From Clostridiales bacterium (lineage in GTDB: Bacteria > Bacillota > Clostridia > Peptostreptococcales > Anaerovoracaceae), in assembly GCA_003542355.1 (NCBI GenBank), contig DPKU01000197.1:1-18670 (forward strand): a stretch of DNA of 18,670 bases. Reading direction: 5' to 3'. The notes below the pieces were generated by a model that did no database searches, had not been told where the DNA came from, and was given only the letters and a program-made list of their open reading frames with translations. The position numbers and the translations under genes were made by a program. This document shows positions 1 to 7,330 of the stretch, piece by piece (within the stretch, counting starts at the first letter, position 1; the number at the start of each line of letters is the position of its first letter).

Positions 1-2
1 CC

Positions 3-185
3 AACGACTTCTCTCCTGGCGCCATCGGTGTGTACTCCTATCTGAACAGGATCGACCGGGGCTTGCGCCATTTCTGCGCGCTGAACAGAAAATTCGATGT
101 AAAGCTGCTGGACAAGAGTGATTTGATCCCGCTTACCGTAGACGCCTATGATATTCTTGCCATGACGGAAGATGCCCTGCTATAA
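3..185 (+). CDS. C-terminal fragment of an unrecognised protein (5' end outside window)
   Basis: An open frame enters from the left edge and gives 60 residues ending ...MTEDALL before a TAA at 183-185. The reading is soluble and mixed in character, with no membrane segment and no motif I can assign. It starts NDFSPGAIGVYSYLNRIDRG and contains a run of alternating charged and hydrophobic residues. Its stop lies 29 bp upstream of the frlD ATG on the same strand, so it is probably the preceding gene of the same operon. In characterised frl operons the gene before frlD is a deglycase, an epimerase or a transport gene. The visible tail does not resemble the C-termini of E. coli FrlB or FrlC as I remember them, so I do not assign it. 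That it is coding is fairly sure; the function is unknown. Confidence 0.6.
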   Translation, partial: NDFSPGAIGVYSYLNRIDRGLRHFCALNRKFDVKLLDKSDLIPLTVDAYDILAMTEDALL

Positions 186-214
186 TAATAGAAAAATTGA
201 CAGGAGCGTGCCCC

Positions 215-1000
215 ATGCTGAAACTGGCCACCGTAGGCGACAACTGTATCGATTATTACGCTGCTCAAGGGAAGATGTTCCCCGGCGGCAATCCCATCAA
301 TGTGGCGGTCTATGCCATCCGGTGCGGACTTCCGGCGTCCTATACGGGTGCCGTAGGCGACGATGAGTACGGGGCGTTCATGCTTAGCGCCCTTTCCGAG
401 AAGGGCGTGGATGCTTCCCGTGTCCGGATCCTCCCCGGAAAAACGGCCGTCACTCAGGTGGAACTGATAGATGGGGAACGGGTCTTCGGGGATTACGACG
501 AAGGGGTACTGGCAGATTTTGTGATCAGTGATGAAGACATCGAATTCTTCTGCGATCATGCATTGCTGCATACGGGACTCTGGGGAAACGCCGAGCACGA
601 TCTGCACCGGCTCAAAGCCCGAGGCCTGCCTGTTTCTTTTGACTTTTCCACTGTAAAAGAAGGAGACGTGCTGGAGACGGCCCTGCCCTATGTGGATTAT
701 GCCTTTTTCTCCGACGAGGAAGAATCGGATGAACTCCTGTCCTTCATGAAGCTGATCCACAGCAAGGGGCCTCGTGTCGTCACGGTAACGCTGGGCGGAA
801 ACGGGAGCATTGCCTACGACGGAAATGCCTTCTTCCGTAACGGCGTCGTCCCTACGGAAGTGGTGGACACCATGGGCGCCGGTGATTCCTTCATCGCAGG
901 CTTCTGCAAGGGGATCATCGAACAGAAACCCATCAAGGAATGTATGATAATGGGCAGCGAATGTGCTGCCGTCACCCTGGGATACATGGGCGCCTGGTAG
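215..1000 (+). CDS. frlD: Fructoselysine 6-kinase, PfkB/ribokinase family
   Basis: The 261-residue protein has the same length as E. coli FrlD and shares its hallmarks: N-terminal LATVGDNCIDYY, GGNPINVAVY, GAVGDDEYG, the block RVFGDYDEGVLADF, and the C-terminal ending GAW. FrlD uses ATP to phosphorylate fructoselysine at C6 in the cytoplasm; a deglycase then splits the product into glucose 6-phosphate and lysine. The PfkB signature DTMGAGDSFIAGF is at about 218-230, with Asp224 as the expected catalytic base in the GAGD anion hole. The ATG at 215 is chosen over a TTG at 197 because AGGAG at 202-206 stands 8 bp before it and because the family starts here. A sister kinase for another Amadori product (glucoselysine or fructose-asparagine type) is the main alternative. 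It is followed by a strong terminator. Confidence 0.88.
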   Translation: MLKLATVGDNCIDYYAAQGKMFPGGNPINVAVYAIRCGLPASYTGAVGDDEYGAFMLSALSEKGVDASRVRILPGKTAVTQVELIDGERVFGDYDEGVLADFVISDEDIEFFCDHALLHTGLWGNAEHDLHRLKARGLPVSFDFSTVKEGDVLETALPYVDYAFFSDEEESDELLSFMKLIHSKGPRVVTVTLGGNGSIAYDGNAFFRNGVVPTEVVDTMGAGDSFIAGFCKGIIEQKPIKECMIMGSECAAVTLGYMGAW

Positions 1001-1023
1001 CGCGCCGGGGCGCAACGTGAAAC

Positions 1024-1057
1024 AATCAGAGAGCCGGTCTGCCGGCTCTCTGATTTT
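1024..1057. terminator. Bidirectional intrinsic terminator between frlD and sbcC
   Basis: A perfect 14-bp stem (AATCAGAGAGCCGG at 1024-1037 with its complement at 1042-1055) closes a TCTG loop. The plus strand continues with a T-run (TTTT 1054-1057, its first two bases in the stem), and the minus strand with TTGTTT. It lies between two convergent genes, 23 bp after the frlD stop and 27 bp beyond the sbcC stop, so it can end both transcripts. Confidence 0.88.
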
Positions 1058-1084
1058 ATGTGTTCCCCGCTGCCCTGGACTGTG

Positions 1085-3850
1085 CTAATAAATGATCTCC
1101 ACCCGACTCCCCTTTGCCCGGTCTTTTTTGACGATGATCTGCTTGTCGATCTTCTGTTTCAGCTCGGGCACGTGGGAAATGATGCCCACCAGCCGGTTCC
1201 CTTCGGCCAGACCGTGGAGTGCCCGCATGGCTTGCTCCAGAGACTCTTCGTCCAGAGAGCCGAAACCCTCGTCCACGAACATGGTATCCAGACGGATGCC
1301 CCCGGCGGAGGACTGAACTTCGTCGGACAGCCCCAGGGCCAGAGAAAGCGACGCTTTAAAAGCTTCTCCCCCTGACAAGGTCTTGACGCTTCGCTGAGAT
1401 CCGTTGTAATGATCGATCACATCCAATTCCAGGCCGCTCTGACTCCGGTTGTTTTCTGCTTCCACCCGACGAATCAATTCATACTGCCCCGATGACATCA
1501 CCATGAGGCGGGTATTGGATCTGGCCACGATCCGGTCAAAATAAGCCATCTGAACGTAGGTTTCCAGCTTGACCTTCTCCTTTTCTTTCAAACTGCCATT
1601 TGCAGTATAGGATAGCGTCCGAGCCCAGCTCCACCGTTCCTCCACTTTCGAAAGCTCCGCGGATGCCTTTTCCAAATGCCTTCCGGTTTCCCGGTTTTTC
1701 TCCAGTCGAAAAGCGATCTCCTGACCCTTTTTTGCCAGAATTTGTTTCTGCTCTTCGGCTTCCCTGAGCAGCGCTTCTTCGCTGAAAACATCACGATCTC
1801 CGCCGTCAGCCAGCTGCTTCTCCAATGCAGTTATGCTGCCCCGAAGTGTTCCGATCTTCTCCAGACAATCATCCCGGGCGATCAAGGCACGATCGATCTG
1901 CTTTTGGATTTCTTCCTGTTTTGCGGTCAGATCCCAAATGACCTTTTCCGCCGCGTCCTTGCTGTCGTAGGCCAGCTTTTTCGAAAGGCTTTCCGCAGCT
2001 TCCGTCAAGTTGCTGATCCGGGCCGTGTATCCCACCAGCGCTTCCCTGCCCGCTCCGGACTCCTCCCGCATTTTCTCGAGCTGCTTCCGCTGCGCATCCA
2101 GCGATGCGGCCAGTTCTTTCCTCCGAAGGACATGGGCAGAAGCAGTATTCAGCTTCTGCTGCGATTCCACACGCTCGGCGGAAAGCGTTGTCAACGCATT
2201 TCGGAGCTGCTCCGCATAGGACAAAGGCGCCCCGTCTGGCAGCACATTGCCGGCTTTTTTCGCAAGCTCGGCGGCCTGCTGATCGAAGCGCCCCCGCAAT
2301 GCCCCTGATTCCTGACTGGTGCGATCCGCTTGCGCCGCAGCTTCGTCTGCTTTTTTCCGAAGTGCGGTGAGCTCCGCCTCGGCCGGTGCCTGAGGCGTGC
2401 GCACGGCAGGTGCCGGATGGCTGATCGAACCGCATACAGGGCAAGGGACTCCGTCTCGCAGTCCTTCCGCCAGGATTCCCGCCTGCGCATCCAGAAACAA
2501 GCGATTCTTTTCGTAATACGCCTCCTGCAATTTGCCCGCCTGGTCTCTGGCGCTGCGATACTTCTCTGCCGCTGCATCCGCTTTCTTTTCGAGGACATCC
2601 AGGGCAGAAAAATCTTCCGCCAGCTTCTGCACAGCGGCGATCCGCTCTTCGAGCTTCGCCAGCTGTCCGCCCAGCCGCTCCTCTTCCACAGGCGCATCTT
2701 TCAGTGCCTCTGATTCTTCCTCATCTTTTGCAAGACGCACCGTGCTTTCTGCATAGCGTTCGGTCAGAGACTCAAGATGCTTGTCCAGAGCTTCCTTTTC
2801 CAACGTCGCAGCGATCGCCTTCCCGCGGAGCTCCTGGAGCTCCTGATACCGGTCCAGTTCGTTCTTCAGGATCGCAGTCTGACGGGCATACTCCCGGATC
2901 TCCGGCTCCCGGCTTTTCCATTGCGCAAGCTCTGCCTTGAGCGTCTCTGCCCGCTGGGTCTGAATCTTGAGTTGGTCCTGTACCTCCATCAACGATTCGG
3001 CGGCCCGCTGCAGTTCCCGTGCTTTCGTCAGACCGGACACACATCCGCTGTGATGCTTCTCAGCTTCTGCGTACTGCATTTGCCAGCCGCTGTACATCTT
3101 CTCGTCGGATGCGATAAGCGTACCCAGCAGCTCCAGAATTTCCTCGATGAGCAGCGCACCCTGCCGTGCCTTTTGCACCCGCAGCTCCCGGGGGTCCGAT
3201 TCCGGACAGACGATACCCTCCACGTACTGGCGTATGCTATTCTTGCGCAGCTCCCTCTCTTTTTCACATTTTGCATATTCCACCTTCAGCCGATCCTGAA
3301 GCTCCCGGTAAGGGTGGGTCTTGAACAGATGGCGGAAGATCGTGATGCGCTCGTCTGTAGGGGCGAAGAGAAGCTTCAGAAACTCGCCTTGGGCGATCAT
3401 AGCGATCCGGGTGAACTGATCTCTGCTGATGCCCACCAGTTCTGCAACCTTTTGGTTCACCTGCCGAGGGCCCGTCACGACGCTTCCATCGGGCAGTGTC
3501 AGCAGCGCGTCAGCCTTTTGGGCAACCATGCCCCCGCCCCGTTTGGCAGGACGCATATACTCCGGTTCGCGTCTGACCCTGTAGATTTTTTCTGCATATT
3601 TCCAAGTCAGCTCAACATAGGTAAGGGTTTCGGCATCTGCGTATTTGCTCCGCAGCATGCCCGCATCCCTGTTTTCGCCGCTGGGCTCTCCGTACAATGC
3701 ATACGTGATGGCGTCGAAGATCGTGGTCTTTCCGGCTCCGGTGTCTCCGGTGACCAGATACAAGCCCCGGGTACCCAACAGATCCAGGTCGATTTTTTCT
3801 TCTCCCGCATAGGGGCCGAAGGCGGATATCGTCAGCTGCAGCGGTCTCAT
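1085..3850 (-). CDS. sbcC: Exonuclease SbcC, SMC-like ATPase subunit of SbcCD
   Basis: The 921-residue protein is the ATPase and tether subunit of the SbcCD (Mre11-Rad50 type) nuclease, which opens hairpins and trims double-strand ends. The N-terminal domain begins MRPLQLTISAFGPYAG and carries Walker A GDTGAGKTT at about 36-44. Long charged heptad-rich arms from about 180 to 780 flank a zinc-hook motif CPVC with Cys470 and Cys473, where two SbcC molecules dimerise. The C-terminal lobe has the ABC signature LSGGEAFKASL near 824 and Walker B with the D-loop, DTMFVDEGFGSLD, near 855-868. Length is in the family's normal range of roughly 900 to 1,100. The ATG overlaps the sbcD stop in ATGA, indicating translational coupling. 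It is the last gene of the copA-sbcD-sbcC run and ends at the shared terminator. Confidence 0.95.
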   Translation of the reverse strand: MRPLQLTISAFGPYAGEEKIDLDLLGTRGLYLVTGDTGAGKTTIFDAITYALYGEPSGENRDAGMLRSKYADAETLTYVELTWKYAEKIYRVRREPEYMRPAKRGGGMVAQKADALLTLPDGSVVTGPRQVNQKVAELVGISRDQFTRIAMIAQGEFLKLLFAPTDERITIFRHLFKTHPYRELQDRLKVEYAKCEKERELRKNSIRQYVEGIVCPESDPRELRVQKARQGALLIEEILELLGTLIASDEKMYSGWQMQYAEAEKHHSGCVSGLTKARELQRAAESLMEVQDQLKIQTQRAETLKAELAQWKSREPEIREYARQTAILKNELDRYQELQELRGKAIAATLEKEALDKHLESLTERYAESTVRLAKDEEESEALKDAPVEEERLGGQLAKLEERIAAVQKLAEDFSALDVLEKKADAAAEKYRSARDQAGKLQEAYYEKNRLFLDAQAGILAEGLRDGVPCPVCGSISHPAPAVRTPQAPAEAELTALRKKADEAAAQADRTSQESGALRGRFDQQAAELAKKAGNVLPDGAPLSYAEQLRNALTTLSAERVESQQKLNTASAHVLRRKELAASLDAQRKQLEKMREESGAGREALVGYTARISNLTEAAESLSKKLAYDSKDAAEKVIWDLTAKQEEIQKQIDRALIARDDCLEKIGTLRGSITALEKQLADGGDRDVFSEEALLREAEEQKQILAKKGQEIAFRLEKNRETGRHLEKASAELSKVEERWSWARTLSYTANGSLKEKEKVKLETYVQMAYFDRIVARSNTRLMVMSSGQYELIRRVEAENNRSQSGLELDVIDHYNGSQRSVKTLSGGEAFKASLSLALGLSDEVQSSAGGIRLDTMFVDEGFGSLDEESLEQAMRALHGLAEGNRLVGIISHVPELKQKIDKQIIVKKDRAKGSRVEIIY

Positions 3851-4983
3851 TGCGCCTCCTCCCAGATCTCCCTGACAAGCCTCTCTGTAAACGCTCTGGC
3901 TTCGCCGGCCAGCTCCTGATCGTTCTGCCTTTCATAAAAATCGGCAAACACCTCCAACGGATCCTTTTCTTTGATGCCCTCAGCATCCAAAAACCCAGCG
4001 CCGGACCGGGTCCGCAGATTGTCGTAATCCAGTTTCATGATATTGGGATAAATCGTCCGAAGCTTTCCGATGGCATCGGGAATATCCTCTTCGTCGGTAA
4101 GCGTGATATGGATATAGGCCTCCGTGTCCAGATCCAGATAGAAAGATCGGGCGGTCAGTTCCAGATAGCGCCCTTTATACTCGGCCATGTCTCGCAGGGG
4201 AATAAGCTCCGTTGTGCGCACGGTCGTCTGCCCCTTGGCTTCCAGCTCCACCACAGTAAGGGATTTTCTGTGGCGCACCTCGGAGAAGGAATACTTGAGC
4301 GGACTTCCGCAGTACCGGATGCTTTCCCGTTTCATGTTCTGAGGACTGTGCAGGTGGCCCAGGGCCACATAGTCAAAAGCATCGAAGAGTGAAACGTCCA
4401 CGGCATCGGTACCGCCTACACTGATGTCTTCGGACTCGCAGAGCGTCGCACCGGCCACAAACTGATGGGTGATCAGCACATTCCGTGCCAGGGGATCCAA
4501 AGGAAGACTTCCTATGATCACCCGAAGCGCTTCGGAAAAGGTCTGGATCTCCTCCTGGGGGAAAAATCTGCGCACATGGGCCGGCCGCACGAAGGGCAGC
4601 ATATAGAAATCCACAGGCCCATTCGCATCATCAAGCCGCACCGGTGCGACCGCACCTTCGTACACAGGGGAAAGATGCACCCCACAGGGGACCATGAGTC
4701 TGGCGCCAAAGGCCACCCGCTCCGGGGAATCGTGGTTGCCGCTGATGACGAATACGCTGCGGTCCTCTGCAGAGAGACGATACAAAAAGCGATCGAAAAG
4801 CCGCACCGCCTCTGCCGAGGGTACGGCTTTATCATAAATATCCCCCGCCAGGATCACTGCCTGAGGATGCTCCGCTTCCACTTTTTCAATGATTTGCTCC
4901 AGAATATACTCCTGGTCTTCCAAAAGGGATATTTCGTTGACGCGCTTGCCCAGATGCAGGTCGGACAGATGGATCAGCTTCAT
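3847..4983 (-). CDS. sbcD: Exonuclease SbcD, Mre11-type metallophosphoesterase subunit
   Basis: The 378-residue nuclease subunit partners SbcC. Calcineurin-like phosphoesterase motifs are all visible: DLH with Asp8 and His10, GDIYD with Asp48, GNHD with Asn83 and His84, then ITHQFV and the ALGHLHSPQ motif, which together bind two Mn2+ ions. The C-terminal part (about 280-378) is the capping region and the SbcC-binding helices, and is more divergent, as usual. The start MKLIHLSDLHLG is the standard SbcD N-terminus. The gene overlaps its neighbours at both ends by 4 bp: its ATG sits in the copA stop (ATGA, 4980-4983) and its stop in the sbcC start (3847-3850). Nothing suggests damage. The unusual point is the coupling to a copper ATPase upstream. 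Confidence 0.95.
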   Translation of the reverse strand: MKLIHLSDLHLGKRVNEISLLEDQEYILEQIIEKVEAEHPQAVILAGDIYDKAVPSAEAVRLFDRFLYRLSAEDRSVFVISGNHDSPERVAFGARLMVPCGVHLSPVYEGAVAPVRLDDANGPVDFYMLPFVRPAHVRRFFPQEEIQTFSEALRVIIGSLPLDPLARNVLITHQFVAGATLCESEDISVGGTDAVDVSLFDAFDYVALGHLHSPQNMKRESIRYCGSPLKYSFSEVRHRKSLTVVELEAKGQTTVRTTELIPLRDMAEYKGRYLELTARSFYLDLDTEAYIHITLTDEEDIPDAIGKLRTIYPNIMKLDYDNLRTRSGAGFLDAEGIKEKDPLEVFADFYERQNDQELAGEARAFTERLVREIWEEAQ

Positions 4984-7277
4984 GCAGGCTTTTCCTCCTT
5001 GCGTTTTCTGGCAGTCTGATTCCGGATCGGCCGGTCCAGGTTTTTCGTGCGAAGCCGCAGCGCATTGGTCACCACGAAAATCGAACTGGCGGCCATGGCA
5101 AACCCTGCCAGCATTGGACTCAGCAGCATCCCATTGATGGGATACAGCAAGCCAGCCGCAATGGGGATCCCGACACAGTTATAGAAAAATGCCCAAAACA
5201 GATTCTGTTTGATGTTCGCCAGGGTAAGCCGACTCAGATTGACCGCCCGGATCACGTCGTACAGATCGCTTTTGATCAATACGATGTCCGCCGATTCGAT
5301 GGCGATATCGCTGCCGTTTCCGATGGCGCAGCCGATGTCCGCCTGAACCAGGGCCGGCGCATCGTTGATGCCGTCTCCGACCATCAGAACGGTGTGTCCT
5401 TCCTCCTGGAATTTCTGGATGATCTGCGCTTTTTCTTCCGGCAGCACTTCGGCCAGGACCCGATCGACGCCCACCTGGCGGCCAATGTGGGCGGCTGCCG
5501 CTTGATTGTCCCCGGTCAGAAGGACGGTGATGAATCCCATTTCTTTAAAAGCGGCAATGGCTTTTATACTGGTGGGTTTGACTGTATCCGCCACGCCGAT
5601 GGCACCGCATAGCGTATCGGCCAGAGAAACGTACATGACGCTCTGCCCCTTTTCTGAAAGTGCCTGGGCAAAGGACTCCACCGGTGTCAGATCGATTCCG
5701 GTTTCGGACAGGAGCTTGGCATTTCCGACCAGCAGATTGCCGCCGTACCCCAGCTTGGCCCGTATGCCTTTGCCTGTTACATTGGCGAATTCTGTCACTT
5801 CCATGGTGCTGGACAACTCTCTTTCCGCAGCCTCTTCCACGATGGCTTTCGCCAGAGGATGATCCGAGAGCGTTTCCGCCAAAGCAGCCAGGGCCAGCAG
5901 TTCGTTCTCATCGATGCCCAGTGCTTTGAGCTCCGTCACCCGGGGCTTCCCCTCCGTGACAGTACCGGTTTTGTCCAGTACTACAACATCCGTGTTGTGG
6001 GTTATTTCCAGTGCTTCTCCGCTGCGGATCAGGATGCCGTTTCCGGCGCCCAGGCCGGTGCCGACAATGATGGCAGTAGGTGTCGCCAGGCCCAGCGCAC
6101 AAGGACAGGCGATGACCAGCACGGCCGTAAAGATGCGCAGAGCAAAGGACAGATCCTTGCCCAGAAGCAGCCACAGGAGGGCGGCAGCCACGGCGATCAC
6201 AATGACCACGGGCACGAACACGCCGGCGATGCGATCCACGATCTTGGCAATCGGGGCTTTCTTTTCCTGGGCATCTTCCACAAAGCGGATGATCTTCGCC
6301 AGTGTGGTGTCTTCTCCGGTGCGTGCTACTTCCACATGCAGCGCGCCGTTCCCGTTGAGGCTTCCGCCGATCACCTGGCTGCCAGGTTCTTTGTCCACCG
6401 GGATGCTCTCGCCGGTGAGCATGGATTCATCCACACTGCCCGCACCTTCTGTGACAAGCCCGTCTGCCGGGAACTTGGCCCCAGGCCGCACGAGTACCAC
6501 ATCGCCCTTTAGCAGGGTGTCTGAAGGGACCTCGGTCAACTGACCGTCCCGGAACAGCAGGGCTGTATCCGGCGCCAGCTCCATGAGTTTTTGTATAGCG
6601 CCCTTGGTCTTTTCCTTGCTGCCGGATTCCAGGTGCTTGCCCAGCATCACAAAGGTCAATACCACCGCCGCCGACTCATAATACAGATGATGGACCTGGT
6701 GCGGATTGTCTGTGATCAGGAACGTCATCGCCAGGCTGTATAAAAAAGAACTGCTGCAGCTGATGGCTACCAGTGAATCCATATTCGGGATCCTGTGGTA
6801 CAGAGACTTGAATCCACTGACAAAATACTTCCGGCCAATAAACAGCACCACGATGGTGGCCAGCAGCTGTATCATGGCGTAATTCACCGGATGGGTGTCC
6901 ATGCTGATCAGATCCGGCATCGGGATCTCTCCAAACAACATGGGTCCCATGGAAATGTACAGCAGCACGGCAGACAGAAGGATGGCGGCTGCAATACCCT
7001 TAGTACTGATCTCGCCGGAAGGCGTAATAGTCACGGCTTGTTCCGATGCTTTCTTTCCGTCCCGGGAAAGCAGCTCTGCGGTGAATCCGATGCCCTTGAT
7101 TTTATCGGTTATTTCTTCGGCCTTGATCTTTTTCGGATCGTAGTGGATGGTCATTTTACCGGTAGCAAGATTGACGCTGCTCTCCTGCACTCCGGGCATC
7201 CCCTTTGTGACGCGCTCCACAGATGCTGCGCAGGAAGCGCAGGACATTCCGCCGATATTATATGTTTCTTGCATCAT
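4980..7277 (-). CDS. copA: Copper-exporting P1B-type ATPase CopA
   Basis: The 765-residue heavy-metal P-type ATPase exports Cu+ across the cytoplasmic membrane using ATP. It has one N-terminal metal-binding domain with GGMSCASC (Cys13 and Cys16), a TGES actuator loop near 286, the transmembrane CPC metal site in ACPCALGLATPTA near 390, the phosphorylated DKTGT near 433, the P1B-specific SDHPLAKA in the nucleotide domain, and VGDGINDAPAL. The YN in transmembrane helix 7 (FFYNCVG) and MAASS in helix 8 fit the Cu+ subgroup (P1B-1) rather than Zn or Cd pumps. The protein opens with two Met codons. GGGAGG ends 5 bp before the first and 8 bp before the second, so either could be used. No copper chaperone or CsoR/CopY gene is adjacent. 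The stop overlaps the sbcD start. Confidence 0.95.
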   Translation of the reverse strand: MMQETYNIGGMSCASCAASVERVTKGMPGVQESSVNLATGKMTIHYDPKKIKAEEITDKIKGIGFTAELLSRDGKKASEQAVTITPSGEISTKGIAAAILLSAVLLYISMGPMLFGEIPMPDLISMDTHPVNYAMIQLLATIVVLFIGRKYFVSGFKSLYHRIPNMDSLVAISCSSSFLYSLAMTFLITDNPHQVHHLYYESAAVVLTFVMLGKHLESGSKEKTKGAIQKLMELAPDTALLFRDGQLTEVPSDTLLKGDVVLVRPGAKFPADGLVTEGAGSVDESMLTGESIPVDKEPGSQVIGGSLNGNGALHVEVARTGEDTTLAKIIRFVEDAQEKKAPIAKIVDRIAGVFVPVVIVIAVAAALLWLLLGKDLSFALRIFTAVLVIACPCALGLATPTAIIVGTGLGAGNGILIRSGEALEITHNTDVVVLDKTGTVTEGKPRVTELKALGIDENELLALAALAETLSDHPLAKAIVEEAAERELSSTMEVTEFANVTGKGIRAKLGYGGNLLVGNAKLLSETGIDLTPVESFAQALSEKGQSVMYVSLADTLCGAIGVADTVKPTSIKAIAAFKEMGFITVLLTGDNQAAAAHIGRQVGVDRVLAEVLPEEKAQIIQKFQEEGHTVLMVGDGINDAPALVQADIGCAIGNGSDIAIESADIVLIKSDLYDVIRAVNLSRLTLANIKQNLFWAFFYNCVGIPIAAGLLYPINGMLLSPMLAGFAMAASSIFVVTNALRLRTKNLDRPIRNQTARKRKEEKPA

Positions 7278-7286
7278 AAAAACCTC

Positions 7287-7311
7287 CCGGCAGGCACTTG
7301 GGTCCTGCCGG
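7287..7311 (-). promoter_or_regulatory. Inverted repeat in copA leader, operator, attenuator or feo terminator
   Basis: On the minus strand CCGGCAGG and CCTGCCGG form a perfect 8-bp stem around a 9-nt loop. The right arm overlaps the first Gs of the copA Shine-Dalgarno GGGAGG, and TTTTT follows just before the ATG. An alternative pairing, AAACC (7310-7314) with GGTTT (7280-7284), would also cover the ribosome site. It begins about where transcription from the upstream -10 should start. It could be a repressor operator, a translational switch, or a weak terminator for feoB. The sequence alone does not choose; it does not match the CopY or CsoR operator consensus I know. Confidence 0.55.
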
Positions 7312-7316
7312 TTTCT

Positions 7317-7325
7317 ATTATATCA
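7317..7325 (-). promoter_or_regulatory. Extended -10 promoter for copA-sbcD-sbcC
   Basis: The minus strand reads TGATATAAT: a consensus TATAAT (7317-7322) with the TGn extension. The region 17 bp upstream (GGAAAT, 7340-7345) is a poor -35, so the extended -10 would carry recognition or an activator would be needed. The element sits between the feoB stop and the copA start, giving a leader of about 33 nt that contains the inverted repeat. Confidence 0.6.
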
Positions 7326-7330
7326 TATTT

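Noticed and set aside
146..1015. 289-codon minus-strand open frame opposite frlD
   Set aside because: It covers frlD exactly in antisense, its start lies within the shared terminator region side, and the translation has no recognisable domain.
2777..3919. Long plus-strand open frame of about 380 codons opposite sbcC and the sbcD end
   Set aside because: It is antisense to two clearly recognised genes, has no family motif or good ribosome site, and such frames arise from the codon bias of the true strand.
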